Source: Ruegeria arenilitoris
Lineage (GTDB): Bacteria; Pseudomonadota; Alphaproteobacteria; Rhodobacterales; Rhodobacteraceae
NCBI RefSeq assembly: GCF_013035425.1
Contig: NZ_WQHX01000003.1
Location: 447,001-511,000, forward strand
Direction of reading: 5' to 3'
DNA: 64,000 bases
Notes under the pieces: model-generated
Told to the model about the DNA's origin: nothing
What the model saw: the letters and a program-made list of their open reading frames with translations, nothing else
Databases searched by the model: none
Shown here: piece by piece, positions 1-7,943 of the stretch
Position numbering within the stretch: position 1 is the first letter of the stretch
Layout of the letters: every line of letters begins with the position of its first letter
Position numbers and translations under genes: made by a program

Positions 1-1
1 T

Positions 2-235
2 CGCTTCCACCTGGGTAATGGGGCCGAGCTTCATGAACTGCACGCCGAGGCCGATCTGTCGCAGAACGGACGATCCCAATCCGGCGGCGCAATGGTCAAT
101 TACCTCTACGATTTGAACAAGACAGAACGTCACCACGAAGAATTTGCGACTCACGCCACCATCGAAACCTCGCGTTCCGTGCGCGCGGCTTCAACCGCAG
201 CACTTGCGGTCAGACCAAAGGAAAATACAGCGTGA
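2..235 (+). CDS. matA: Malonyl-CoA decarboxylase, C-terminal end (partial)
   Basis: This reading frame enters from the left edge and ends in TGA at 233-235. The visible 77 residues begin RFHLGNGAELHELHAEADLS and contain the MVNYLYDL block close to the C-terminus, which matches the catalytic C-terminal domain of malonyl-CoA decarboxylases (malonyl-CoA to acetyl-CoA plus CO2). The stop overlaps the GTG start of the next gene by 4 bases (GTGA), so the two are translationally coupled. That next gene is a malonyl-CoA synthetase, the expected partner in malonate use, and this strengthens the call. The N-terminal part lies outside the window. Confidence 0.85.
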   Translation, partial: RFHLGNGAELHELHAEADLSQNGRSQSGGAMVNYLYDLNKTERHHEEFATHATIETSRSVRAASTAALAVRPKENTA

Positions 236-1755
236 CTAACACTCTCTACGACAGCTTGTTTGCCAACCACGCGGGAAACAAGGCTCCGTTTCTTCAACTC
301 GATGACGGTCAGTTGGTGTCATATGACGCGTTTCTGAACCGTGCCGCGCAGATCGCGCATGTTTTGAAGAACAGCGGAGTTTCTCCAGGAGACCGCATCC
401 TTGTGCAGGCCCCAAAGCTGGCTGATACAATCGCGCTATACGCTGCTGCGGTTCAGGCAGGCGCTGTCTACCTGCCGCTTAATAATGCCTACACGTTGGC
501 AGAATTGAAATATTTCACCGCCGATGCTCAACCTTCCATGATCGTTTGCGACAGCACCAACGAAATTGAGATCGGTAAACTGGCGACTCGCTTTGGCGCA
601 AAGCTGCTGACCCTCGGCCGCGATACTTCGAGCCTGAGCCGCGAGGCTGACGCACAGCCCTGTGAGTTTGAAACCGTGGGTCGCGCCCCGGATGACCTTG
701 CAGCTTTGCTTTATACGTCGGGAACCACGGGTCGCTCCAAGGGCGCAATGCTGAGCCATCAGAATCTTTTGTCTAATGCCCAAACTCTCGTGGAATTGTG
801 GGGTATCACCAACACCGACCGTTTGATTCACGCGCTGCCGATCTTTCACACGCACGGACTTTTCGTAGCGATGAATACGTCGCTGCTCGCCGGTGCCAAA
901 GTTCGGCTGATGGAAAAGTTCGACGCAAGCGCTATCGTGGAGGAATTGCCCAAGTCGACCCTTCTGATGGGGGTCCCAACTTTCTACACCAGATTACTGG
1001 CAGATGACGGTTTCACCAAACAGATCACACGAGGCATGCGCCTGTTCATTTCTGGTTCAGCCCCATTGCTGGCAGAAACCCATCTGGCGTTTGAAATGCG
1101 TACAGGCCACCGCATCCTAGAGCGCTACGGCATGACCGAAACGAATATGAACACCTCGAACCCCTATGGAGGTGAACGCCGCGCGGGAACCGTCGGCATG
1201 GCTCTGCCTGGCACCGAAGTGATTGTGACCAACCCTGAAACCGGGGACCCATTGCCACTGGGCGACGTAGGAATGATCGAAGTACGTGGGCCCAATGTAT
1301 TCAAAGGCTATTGGCAGATGCCCGAGAAAACGGCGGCGGAACTACGTGAAAACGGCTTTTTCATGACCGGTGATTTGGGTCAATACAGCGAGGATGGCTA
1401 CCTGTCGATTGTGGGCCGGTCAAAGGACCTTATCATTACCGGTGGTTACAACGTCTACCCCAAAGAAATCGAAGACGTCTTAAACGACATCGATGGCGTT
1501 CTGGAATCGGCGGTTTTCGGGATCCCCGACAACGACTTCGGGGAAAAGATCATCGCCACTCTGGTTGCTGAGCCAGGCGTAAAACTTGACACGGATCAGA
1601 TTGCGGCAACCATCAGGGAAAGGCTTTCGCGCTTCAAACATCCACGTCGCTACGAACTCGTCACGGAATTACCACGAAACACTATGGGGAAGGTTCAAAA
1701 AAACGTGCTGCGCGAACAGCACGCTAAGAAGGAACCGTTGCCGGCTGCATCCTAA
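232..1755 (+). CDS. matB: Malonyl-CoA synthetase (acyl-adenylate-forming)
   Basis: A 507-residue member of the ANL acyl-CoA synthetase superfamily. It activates malonate with ATP and CoA through malonyl-AMP; MatA then decarboxylates the product. Visible motifs are the P-loop YTSGTTGRSKGAM near residue 161, the YGMTET motif near 300, TGDLG near 380, and the C-terminal PRNTMGKVQKNVLRE motif with the adenylation lysine near 490. Length is normal for MatB. The GTG start overlaps the matA stop. The malonate assignment rests on the matA neighbour and overall resemblance; from the motifs alone it could be another short-chain acyl-CoA synthetase. Confidence 0.88.
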   Translation: MTNTLYDSLFANHAGNKAPFLQLDDGQLVSYDAFLNRAAQIAHVLKNSGVSPGDRILVQAPKLADTIALYAAAVQAGAVYLPLNNAYTLAELKYFTADAQPSMIVCDSTNEIEIGKLATRFGAKLLTLGRDTSSLSREADAQPCEFETVGRAPDDLAALLYTSGTTGRSKGAMLSHQNLLSNAQTLVELWGITNTDRLIHALPIFHTHGLFVAMNTSLLAGAKVRLMEKFDASAIVEELPKSTLLMGVPTFYTRLLADDGFTKQITRGMRLFISGSAPLLAETHLAFEMRTGHRILERYGMTETNMNTSNPYGGERRAGTVGMALPGTEVIVTNPETGDPLPLGDVGMIEVRGPNVFKGYWQMPEKTAAELRENGFFMTGDLGQYSEDGYLSIVGRSKDLIITGGYNVYPKEIEDVLNDIDGVLESAVFGIPDNDFGEKIIATLVAEPGVKLDTDQIAATIRERLSRFKHPRRYELVTELPRNTMGKVQKNVLREQHAKKEPLPAAS

Positions 1756-1758
1756 TAG

Positions 1759-2070
1759 ACCTACCTAGAAACTCTAACAAACCAAGATGTTTTATACGGC
1801 AATACCACCCTTCGGACTGCCAAACTCGTTAAGAGATTCGCAATTGGTACGGGAACAGCAACATTAGGCCAAATCGGTTTTCAGGTTCGTCGCGATTATT
1901 CGACGATTGGACCTGCGTCGAATTTAGCTACGCGCCTATGTGAAGAAGCAAAAGATGATCAGATATTGATTTCTTAGGGGACTGCCCACCAGATTGATTT
2001 TGACCTGCGTCCGGCTGGCCCTTTCAGTTTGAAGGGCACTGGCGGCTCCGTCGTCGCTTTTGAGTTGTGA
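1759..2070 (+). pseudogene. Remnant of a class III nucleotide cyclase (C-terminal half)
   Basis: Read in frame from 1759, the stretch contains IGTGTATLGQIG, DYSTIGPASNLATRLCEEA and DDQILIS, then an in-frame TAG at 1975-1977. It continues with a cyclase-like tail (FDLRPAGPFSLKG) to TGA at 2068-2070. These blocks correspond to the beta4-beta7 half of class III cyclase homology domains, including the Asn and Arg of the NLATRL motif. The N-terminal half with the two metal-binding aspartates is absent, and no start codon with a ribosome site is seen. It is therefore a decayed fragment directly downstream of matB. Confidence 0.75.
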
Positions 2071-2089
2071 GATTTTTGTTCAAATTATT

Positions 2090-2161
2090 GACCGCATTGG
2101 GCTCGAAGCGGTCATTCGCTGCACTCGGCATGAGCTTCTGCTATGTGGAAAAAGCGGACAT
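2090..2161. repeat. Interspersed hairpin repeat, copy 1
   Basis: Contains GACCGCATTGGGCTCGAAGC followed by GGTCATTCGCTGC and ends in AAAGCGGACAT. It shares the GGGCTCGAAGC core and the flanking GTCCGC/GCGGAC arms with the other intergenic copies in this window. Confidence 0.7.
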
Positions 2162-2268
2162 AATAATTCAACGTCTACCCTTTATATCTTGAGCAATGCC
2201 GAAGCTGTGGGAGCCGGAGGCTGATCGCAAAGAGCGCTTGGGAAAGGCTGTCGACCTGATCGTCGTAT

Positions 2269-2562
2269 TTGCCGTTTGGGAAAAGCCAGCATGTCAACCT
2301 GGATGACATAGCACGGATCATGGGTATGAGCAGGCGAACCCTACAACGGAAAATTGAAGGGTCCGGTGCCAGTTTCCGCTCCGTTTGCGTGGACGCCAAA
2401 ATGCGGAAGGCAGCCAAACTATTGGTGGAGACTTCAGCTACAGTATCTTCAATAGCGTTTGAACTTGATTACTCCACGGCAAGCCACTTTTCTCGTGCTT
2501 TTAGCAAGCAATTCGGCGTCACTCCGCTGGTGTTTCGGCACTCAAAATCTTCCTTCAATTGA
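2269..2562 (+). pseudogene. AraC-family regulator, DNA-binding domain only
   Basis: The 97 codons starting at a TTG encode essentially only the AraC-type double helix-turn-helix: LDDIARIMGMSRRTLQRKI for the first helix pair and VSSIAFELDYSTASHFSRAF for the second, ending in FGVTPLVFR. Full-length relatives are about 300-340 residues, with an N-terminal sensor domain missing here. The same frame has a stop (TGA) shortly upstream and no convincing ribosome-binding site. I infer a truncated, probably non-functional remnant. A free-standing HTH protein is possible but less likely given the other decayed genes on both sides. Confidence 0.65.
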
Positions 2563-2565
2563 TGC

Positions 2566-2700
2566 CCGCTTCGGGCTCAACCCATTCACCTGACGGATTT
2601 ACTCAGATGACCGATTGGCAGCTTTGAGCGGACGTTCACCCCCGAAAATTCGGAGTTTCGACCAGGATCGACCGCTCTCACCAAAAGCGGTCGCTCTCCC
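2566..2700. repeat. Interspersed repeat, long variant, copy 2
   Basis: Degenerate copy beginning GCTTCGGGCTCAAC and carrying CTCAGATGACCGATTGG and TTTGAGCGGACGTTC further on. This long variant also occurs near 6130 and 10643. From 2701 to 3017 I see no supportable gene. Confidence 0.5.
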
Positions 2701-3017
2701 AAATCTTGGCTACGACCGGCTTGCGGACGAACCAGACAATCTGGCCGCAAGCTTCTACATCAACAAACAACCCTAACCTGCCATTCGACTTCGATCGTTT
2801 TAGCTATTGTGCGGCGCGTCAGAGGAGACATTCGCCGCAAACGCGAAACTGGGACAGGAGTGTAGATCCGGAGCGCAGGGCGAAGCTACCGTCGGACCAA
2901 ATTTTCGCACCGGTCAGAAAGGTCCAATTGGATCTGTTCTATAGAGTGAATGAAATCCGTGCTTGCTTTGAAAGCCAATCAAAGCGGACCGCATTCCCCG
3001 TACAAACAACCTTGAAT

Positions 3018-3660
3018 CTACGCTGATTGTTTTTGCGGGCAGTTCTGCGGTTTGTTGTGGTTTGATTTCGAATGCTCGGTGAGCAAGTCAGCCAACTCTG
3101 GCCGGCAAGACCCGCAATTCGTTCCAGCCTGAAGGGCATCTCCGATATCGTCCACACTGATCATATGCTGGTCATGAATGGCACGGCTTATGGTTTTTAG
3201 CCCGACTTCGAAACAGGAACAGACAATTGGTCCACAATCTTCTGAAGACGCAGAGGAACGGCCAGACAAAATCTGCTGAGGAGTCACCTTGGGAAAGCTT
3301 GCCAAATAGTCTCGCATTAGTGTGATAGGTTGGCGGGAGACGAAGAGCGCTGCCGATATGCTCTGTCCGTCTGAAAGCGCGATTCTGTACGAGCCCCTCT
3401 TTGGATCTTCTACTACGGTGGCCTCGGCATCCGGTAGCCCAAACCAATCGCGGGCAGCACTTTCCCAATCATCTATGATCTGCTTGCCTGCCAACTCGAT
3501 CCTGTAGCCGTTGGTTGTTTTGGCAGTTGCCCAATATTCTGCCCCAGGGGACCCTGCCGCAACTGAAACGGCAAAGCCGTACCACGCGGCATGCATGCGC
3601 CGTACAGATACCGCAGTTGACTTACTTTCCGGCTGTCCTGAGATCGGATCAGTTACACTT
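3018..3660 (-). pseudogene. nasA: Assimilatory nitrate reductase, C-terminal fragment
   Basis: The minus-strand frame ending at 3018 carries a BFD-type [2Fe-2S] domain: CGPIVCSCFEVG followed by ISVDDIGDALQAGTNCGSC, four cysteines in the pattern typical of the C-terminus of NasA-type assimilatory nitrate reductases. Upstream, DPISGQPESKSTAV and WYGFAVS match the end of the molybdopterin-binding region. Homology stops near 3655, and the codons beyond that belong to another gene read on the opposite strand. Full-length NasA is about 850-900 residues, so only about the last quarter survives, without the molybdenum catalytic domain. No start signal is evident. Confidence 0.75.
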
Positions 3661-3679
3661 GGAACAAGTATATCCGCCA

Positions 3680-4062
3680 CCGGCTGGCAACACGTTCTTT
3701 TGGGACAAGCATCTGAACCGCGCGCCAACGCTCAAACTGACGGGCTATGGGAGCTGGCCGAAGGAACGCCAGGGACACTCGAAGATCGAATGGTGTCCGC
3801 GCCCATGGTAAGGACCGCGATTGAACAAGCCTCAGACTCCTTCGACGTCGTTATCGTTTCTGCGGGAAGCCTGAAAGACCGTCTCTCCGCACAACTCATC
3901 CTGTCAAACTCCGATGTCGGCGTACTCGCAATGGCACCTTCGGACGTGCGCGCAGATGTGTTCGCCCAAATAGACCGCCTTTATGAACTGCCGCGCAATG
4001 GCAGCGTGGCCGTGATGCGAAACGCGCTGCGAGGGGACCCTTGGGTCGCCGTCCACACCTGA
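3680..4062 (+). pseudogene. Exopolysaccharide chain-length tyrosine kinase, C-terminal fragment
   Basis: The plus-strand frame from about 3682 reads GWQHVLLGQASEPR, GLWELAEGTPG, SFDVVIVSAGSLKDRLSAQ and SDVGVLAMAPSDVRAD. This resembles the C-terminal ATPase half of Wzc/ExoP/CpsD-type polysaccharide co-polymerases, including the Walker B-like VVIVSAG strand. The N-terminal Wzz domain, Walker A and most of the kinase domain are missing. The codons upstream of about 3680 are the antisense of the nitrate reductase fragment. The frame ends 25 bases before an intact sugar transferase gene, the expected polysaccharide-operon order, so this is what remains of the upstream gene. Confidence 0.68.
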
Positions 4063-4087
4063 ATTTCTTGAGAACTGGAGATTTGAA

Positions 4088-4732
4088 ATGACGATGATCA
4101 GCATCGAACCGACTTTGCAGCGCAAAAAAAAGCATTCAATCGGAGCGAAACGCATTCTTGACGTTTCATTGACGGCATTGGGTCTCCTCGCCATTTGGCC
4201 TGTCCTTTTGATGATCTCCGTAGCTGTGGCAAGTACTTCGCGCGGGCCGGTGTTCTTCGTGCAAACCCGGGTGGGTCGCGACGGTCGCACTTTCCGTATG
4301 CTGAAGTTTCGTTCGATGTACCAGGATGCGGAAAAACGACGCGCAGAAGTTACAAGCATGAGCGACCGTGACGGGCTTTGTTTAAAAGTCAAATGTGATC
4401 CTCGCATCACGCATGTCGGCCGTTTTATCAGGCGCTGGTCTTTGGACGAGCTTCCACAGCTATTCAATGTATTGCGTGGGGACATGTCACTGGTTGGACC
4501 TCGCCCAGCACTTGTCGACGAGGTGGCTGCCTATCCGAACTATGCGCACGGACGGCATGAAGTTCTGCCTGGCATTACCGGTTTGTGGCAAGTATCTGGC
4601 CGAGCGGACATTGGCTTCGAAGAAATGATTGCGCTTGATCTCGATTACGTTCGCAGAAGCTCCGTTGGCACGGACGTCCGGATTCTTTTTCGCACATTTC
4701 TCGCTGTCATTGGAGGCAAAGGTGCGTATTAG
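4088..4732 (+). CDS. Undecaprenyl-phosphate sugar phosphotransferase (ExoY/WcaJ type)
   Basis: A 214-residue bacterial sugar transferase, which starts exopolysaccharide repeat-unit synthesis by moving a sugar-1-phosphate from a UDP-sugar to undecaprenyl phosphate at the inner membrane. After a basic start there is one hydrophobic segment (about residues 27-50, TALGLLAIWPVLLMISVAVA). The family motifs follow: KFRSMYQDAE, RFIRRWSLDELPQLFNVLRG with the catalytic Asp-Glu pair, DMSLVGPRP, and PGITGLWQVSGR. Length fits the short ExoY form that lacks the extra N-terminal membrane segments of WcaJ. No other intact polysaccharide genes are in the window, so it appears orphaned by the deletion upstream. 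Confidence 0.88.
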   Translation: MTMISIEPTLQRKKKHSIGAKRILDVSLTALGLLAIWPVLLMISVAVASTSRGPVFFVQTRVGRDGRTFRMLKFRSMYQDAEKRRAEVTSMSDRDGLCLKVKCDPRITHVGRFIRRWSLDELPQLFNVLRGDMSLVGPRPALVDEVAAYPNYAHGRHEVLPGITGLWQVSGRADIGFEEMIALDLDYVRRSSVGTDVRILFRTFLAVIGGKGAY

Positions 4733-4894
4733 CGCAAAGCTGCGAAGGAGTGGCCCGTTTTATAAAAAGGAGACAGATCCAAGCTTTGATACCGTGCCGA
4801 TTGGGTCTTCATCTTATCATGGGCGAAGACACTGCGCTTACGCGCCGCACGCGATTGATTGCAAGTAACTATGGCGGCGCACGTCTCTTGGTGA

Positions 4895-5476
4895 TTAATG
4901 CGCGTGCGCATCCTCGCCACGTGCCATCATTAGATGGTGTTCGCGGTGGTGATCCTGGCTCGCCATCAAGCCGAAAAAACCGAGACCCTTGATCCGCGCT
5001 ACGACGGCGTCATCCTCGCTGGTAACTGTCAGCTCAACGCCCTCGTCGCTTTCCTGAACCGATACGGTCCATCGATCATCGCGCGCCAGCTGACCGGCAT
5101 GCGCTGGTACCATACGTTTCAACGAGGCTAGCGTGTCGGCATCGCCTGTGGCGAATGCACGAAGTCCGTCTGGCAGTACGGTCTCGTCCACGACCGATCC
5201 GGTTATGAGCAGATCCATGTCAACAAGGTGTTCGCGCAACCCGGACAAATCGATTTTTGACCAATCCGTTTCCGGGTCTACCTCAAGAACACGCACAACC
5301 TCTGACAAGGCCGCAAATGCGCCTTGGCCCGGTTCTTTCAGTCCGGTTCCGCCGTGCATTTGCGCGTGCATGTGCATTTTGTGTTTCTTCGAACTGGTGT
5401 CGTGATTGGTTTCTGCAACGCTTATCATTGTACTTGCGGCGAGCATCGTTATGGCAATCGGTATCGTAGTTCGCAT
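4895..5476 (-). CDS. Exported His/Met-rich protein, possible metal binding
   Basis: Starting at the ATG at 5476, preceded by GGGAG, the protein is 193 residues. It has a signal peptide (MRTTIPIAITMLAASTMISV) followed by a His/Met-rich stretch, KKHKMHMHAQMHGG. The C-terminus is again histidine-rich (DHHREHHLMM, DAHAH). The middle part, WSKIDLSGLREHLVDMDLLI, looks like a small helical domain; I do not recognise the family with certainty. The clusters suggest binding of copper or another soft metal in the periplasm (inference). The gene is divergent from a Crp/Fnr-type regulator, which is likely to control it. Confidence 0.75.
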   Translation of the reverse strand: MRTTIPIAITMLAASTMISVAETNHDTSSKKHKMHMHAQMHGGTGLKEPGQGAFAALSEVVRVLEVDPETDWSKIDLSGLREHLVDMDLLITGSVVDETVLPDGLRAFATGDADTLASLKRMVPAHAGQLARDDRWTVSVQESDEGVELTVTSEDDAVVARIKGLGFFGLMASQDHHREHHLMMARGEDAHAH

Positions 5477-5532
5477 AGGAAGCTCCCGAGTTGTTTCTGG
5501 AAACACCTTACCAGAATGCTACTCAGTTCTGT

Positions 5533-5546
5533 ATGATACCTATCAT
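5533..5546. promoter_or_regulatory. Palindrome between divergent genes, candidate operator
   Basis: ATGATA-CC-TATCAT is a perfect 6-bp inverted repeat with a 2-bp spacer in the divergent region of the His/Met-rich gene and the Crp/Fnr-type gene. It overlaps the possible start codons of the regulator (ATG at 5533 and at 5545), so binding there would suit autoregulation. Inferred from symmetry and position only. Confidence 0.4.
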
Positions 5547-6108
5547 GTCAGCATTGCAGTCCATATTTGGTGACGCGCGAGAACGAACCATCGAACCGGG
5601 CGGTGTATTGTTCAGGCGCGACGAGTCGATCCGCTCGATATTCTTGGTCCGGGTTGGGACCGTAGCATTGGAAAGACCGTTGGCGGACGGCACAGCGTTG
5701 ACGCTTCACAGAGCCTCTGAAGGTACGATTATCGCTGAAGCCTCTCTGTTTGCCGATAAGTACCATTGCGATGCCATTGCAAAAGAGCACACCGTCGTTG
5801 CCTGTTTGCAGCGAGAGGTTCTCCTCCGAAGTTTGGCAGACCAGCCAGACGCCGCGCTCGAATTTATCAAAGCACAATCTCACGAACTGCAAAGTCAAAG
5901 AGCACGCGTCGAAATCCTTAGGCTGCAACGTGTAGCTGACCGGCTTGACGCGTGGCTAGAGCTCCATGGCGAACCGGCCGTTGGCCATTGGAAGCGTGTT
6001 GCCGAAGAGATCGGTGTGTCATCTCCTGCGCTATACCGCGAACTAGCGCAGCGCAGACGAAACTCCTTCCAAGGTAGCTGCCGAAGAACCACCCTTGTTG
6101 AGACGTAG
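5533..6108 (+). CDS. Crp/Fnr-family transcriptional regulator
   Basis: About 190 residues. The N-terminal half is a cyclic-nucleotide-binding-like beta-roll (PGGVLFRRDESIRSIFLVRVG, later EGTIIAEASLFADKYHCDAIA). It is followed by a dimerisation helix (RARVEILRLQRVADRLDAWL) and a winged helix-turn-helix (WKRVAEEIGVSSPALYRELA). The four cysteines of Fnr are absent, so oxygen sensing through an iron-sulfur cluster is unlikely. No clear ribosome site distinguishes the starts at 5491, 5533 and 5545; I use 5533. It is transcribed away from the His/Met-rich exported protein, and local control of that gene is the simplest reading. Confidence 0.82.
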   Translation: MIPIMSALQSIFGDARERTIEPGGVLFRRDESIRSIFLVRVGTVALERPLADGTALTLHRASEGTIIAEASLFADKYHCDAIAKEHTVVACLQREVLLRSLADQPDAALEFIKAQSHELQSQRARVEILRLQRVADRLDAWLELHGEPAVGHWKRVAEEIGVSSPALYRELAQRRRNSFQGSCRRTTLVET

Positions 6109-6129
6109 GATATTGCCGGCACTTCGGCT

Positions 6130-6260
6130 GCTTTGGGCTCGAGGCAGTCATCTGAGTTTTTCAGTCAGATGACGGCTTAGGAACGGACAGCGGTCATTGT
6201 TGGTGGTCATTCCGAGAATTTTCGCCTGAAGGTCTGCATTGAACGGCAGCGGACGTTCGC
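6130..6260. repeat. Interspersed repeat, long variant, copy 3
   Basis: Begins GCTTTGGGCTCGAGGCAGTC and contains the inner inverted repeat GTCATCTGA / TCAGATGAC around 6148-6172, then GGAACGGACAGCGGTCATT. Same organisation as the copies at 2566 and 10643. Confidence 0.65.
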
Positions 6261-6314
6261 TGAAATCTGCTAAAAGTCTGGTTTGCGGACAAAGCTGCCG
6301 ATTGTTGCTGACGT

Positions 6315-6500
6315 TCAAAAATAGCGTTTTGGTAACACAAGATAATCATTGGCAATCAGTCCAAACTTACTTTCGAGAAGGATGTTCGCTGCACCAACCG
6401 TGAACGAAACATCGTCTAAAGGATTGCCTTCGACTAGAAGGATGTTTGCGTAAGCACCTTCCTAGATCTCAACCAGCGGTCCTTCCGGATTCTATTCCTT
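6315..6500 (-). pseudogene. Amidohydrolase, C-terminal remnant
   Basis: On the minus strand the frame ending in TGA at 6315-6317 reads EGAYANILLVEGNPLDDVSF and then ILLESKFGLIANDYLVL. The EGAYADLLLVDGNPLxD block is the hallmark C-terminal strand of imidazolonepropionase-like metal-dependent amidohydrolases. Directly before it is an in-frame TAG, itself preceded by NPEGPLVEI. The metal-binding part is absent. It is a short decayed tail, unrelated by position to the intact amidohydrolase at 9092. Confidence 0.65.
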
Positions 6501-6556
6501 GACATCACGTTTGGAGGCGCCCCTTCTTTGAATCCAAGTCAACGTTATTGTAAGTA

Positions 6557-7870
6557 TCAGAATGTGTTAGTTAAGCCAATTTCAACTATGGTTTCATCAT
6601 AGCTAAATGCTGCGATTCCGCTGTTTACTCTTTTGTAGTTGGCTTCGAAAAATGGTATCACCCCGTTGCCGATAATTATGTCGCGCTTCTCGATCCTAAT
6701 GCGCGCCCCATACTGATTTTCGTCTGGATCACCCACAAAGAGCGGATTGCTTTCTGAAAACGACTTTTTTGCAATGTAGACTTGCGGCTCTATGACTAGT
6801 CCGGCGCCCAAGTCAAATGACCCAAATGCTTCCAGACCTACAAGCCGGTAGGTGTCTATATCGCGATCTGTGGATTTACTTTCAGCAAAAACAGCCGTTC
6901 CGATTGTGCTTTTGCCCCCAAAAGAGCGACGCGCTCCAAATCTTGCATTTAAGGAGCTACCGCTAAATGTATCATCAATCTTGTTTTCCAGCTTGAAACC
7001 AGAAATTGATCCAAAAAGTGAAAATGCATTTAAGTTCCTTGTCTCAAAACCTGCTTCCAAACCCAACCTATCTTCAAAGTGCTCATCCGCGATGTAACGA
7101 GTTGAAATTACAGGGCTTACGACGAGCGTTGTTTGCGGGAAAACAAAACGTGCTCCGCCGCGCAGACCGATAGTTATATCACGGAAGGCCTTTTCATCAG
7201 ACAGGTCTCCAAATGAGAACACCTCGCCGAAGCCTATGACGGCGCGACGATCAGCGGTCGAATAGCCGTTTAAACCTTTGCGCCACAATGCTGAAATGGA
7301 ATACCCGACTCCATAGGTAGAATCGCTGGGCCGGTTCAGAGTAGCCGGAACCGTAAAACCGAAAAAATCCAGATCGATTTCGTCGGTGTCATAATTTCGC
7401 GTTGATCCGAGTCTTTTGAGGCCAAACTGAAAATTCAGTTCAAATCCACGCCGTGCGTCTATTTCGGCGATGAAAACCAATACCCTTTGACGAACAGGTT
7501 CTGGAATGTCGCCTGAAAGAACCTTAAAGAACTCAGATCGTGATCGACGCCATTGTTCGCTGAGGAAATAAGCCAGCGCCAATTCCAAACGTACGCGTGT
7601 CAGGTTTGGGTCTTCGGCCAGGATGCCTTGGTAAATGGCGATAGCTGTATTGTAGTCACCACTTCGAGTGGCAGAGAGCCCTGCTTGAAACTGGGCTTCA
7701 ATTGCTGCCTGCTCAGTCGCCGATGCATCAACTTCGCAAGCGACAGCAACAAAAAATGCAATAGTACACGCAGCAAACCAGAATAACTTCATTGCGGTTT
7801 CAAGACGGTATCGAATTAATTGACGAACTGATAGGCTCCCTTCGCGTATTAGCTCGATCAGTTGAGCCAT
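6557..7870 (-). CDS. Slam outer-membrane translocon for surface lipoproteins (type XI secretion)
   Basis: A 437-residue protein with the two-domain layout of Slam (surface lipoprotein assembly modulator). After a signal peptide (MKLFWFAACTIAFFVAVA, from an internal ATG at 7792) comes a periplasmic tetratricopeptide-like region (GLSATRSGDYNTAIAIYQGI, then LTRVRLELALAYFLSEQW). A C-terminal beta-barrel of roughly 290 residues with alternating aromatic strands follows, ending in the outer-membrane-type terminus EIGLTNTF. Slam proteins flip lipoproteins of the TbpB type to the cell surface. The gene lies 73 bases downstream of such a lipoprotein on the same strand, the canonical arrangement. The start at 7792 is more plausible than 7870 because it gives a clean signal peptide; neither has a strong ribosome site. 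Confidence 0.82.
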   Translation of the reverse strand: MAQLIELIREGSLSVRQLIRYRLETAMKLFWFAACTIAFFVAVACEVDASATEQAAIEAQFQAGLSATRSGDYNTAIAIYQGILAEDPNLTRVRLELALAYFLSEQWRRSRSEFFKVLSGDIPEPVRQRVLVFIAEIDARRGFELNFQFGLKRLGSTRNYDTDEIDLDFFGFTVPATLNRPSDSTYGVGYSISALWRKGLNGYSTADRRAVIGFGEVFSFGDLSDEKAFRDITIGLRGGARFVFPQTTLVVSPVISTRYIADEHFEDRLGLEAGFETRNLNAFSLFGSISGFKLENKIDDTFSGSSLNARFGARRSFGGKSTIGTAVFAESKSTDRDIDTYRLVGLEAFGSFDLGAGLVIEPQVYIAKKSFSESNPLFVGDPDENQYGARIRIEKRDIIIGNGVIPFFEANYKRVNSGIAAFSYDETIVEIGLTNTF

Positions 7871-7943
7871 TTTCGATATTTCAATGCAATTAAGTTAGCC
7901 GCATCTATTTTTTACCTATCTGCCTGCTCGGCTGGCACTATAC

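Noticed and set aside
2706..3026. 106-codon plus-strand frame
   Set aside because: No ribosome site, no recognisable domain, composition rich in Arg/Ser/Gln as expected of chance frames; it lies in repeat-flanked intergenic DNA.
3511..3680. Upstream part of the frame carrying the polysaccharide-kinase fragment
   Set aside because: This part is the antisense of the nitrate reductase fragment; homology to the kinase family begins only near 3682.
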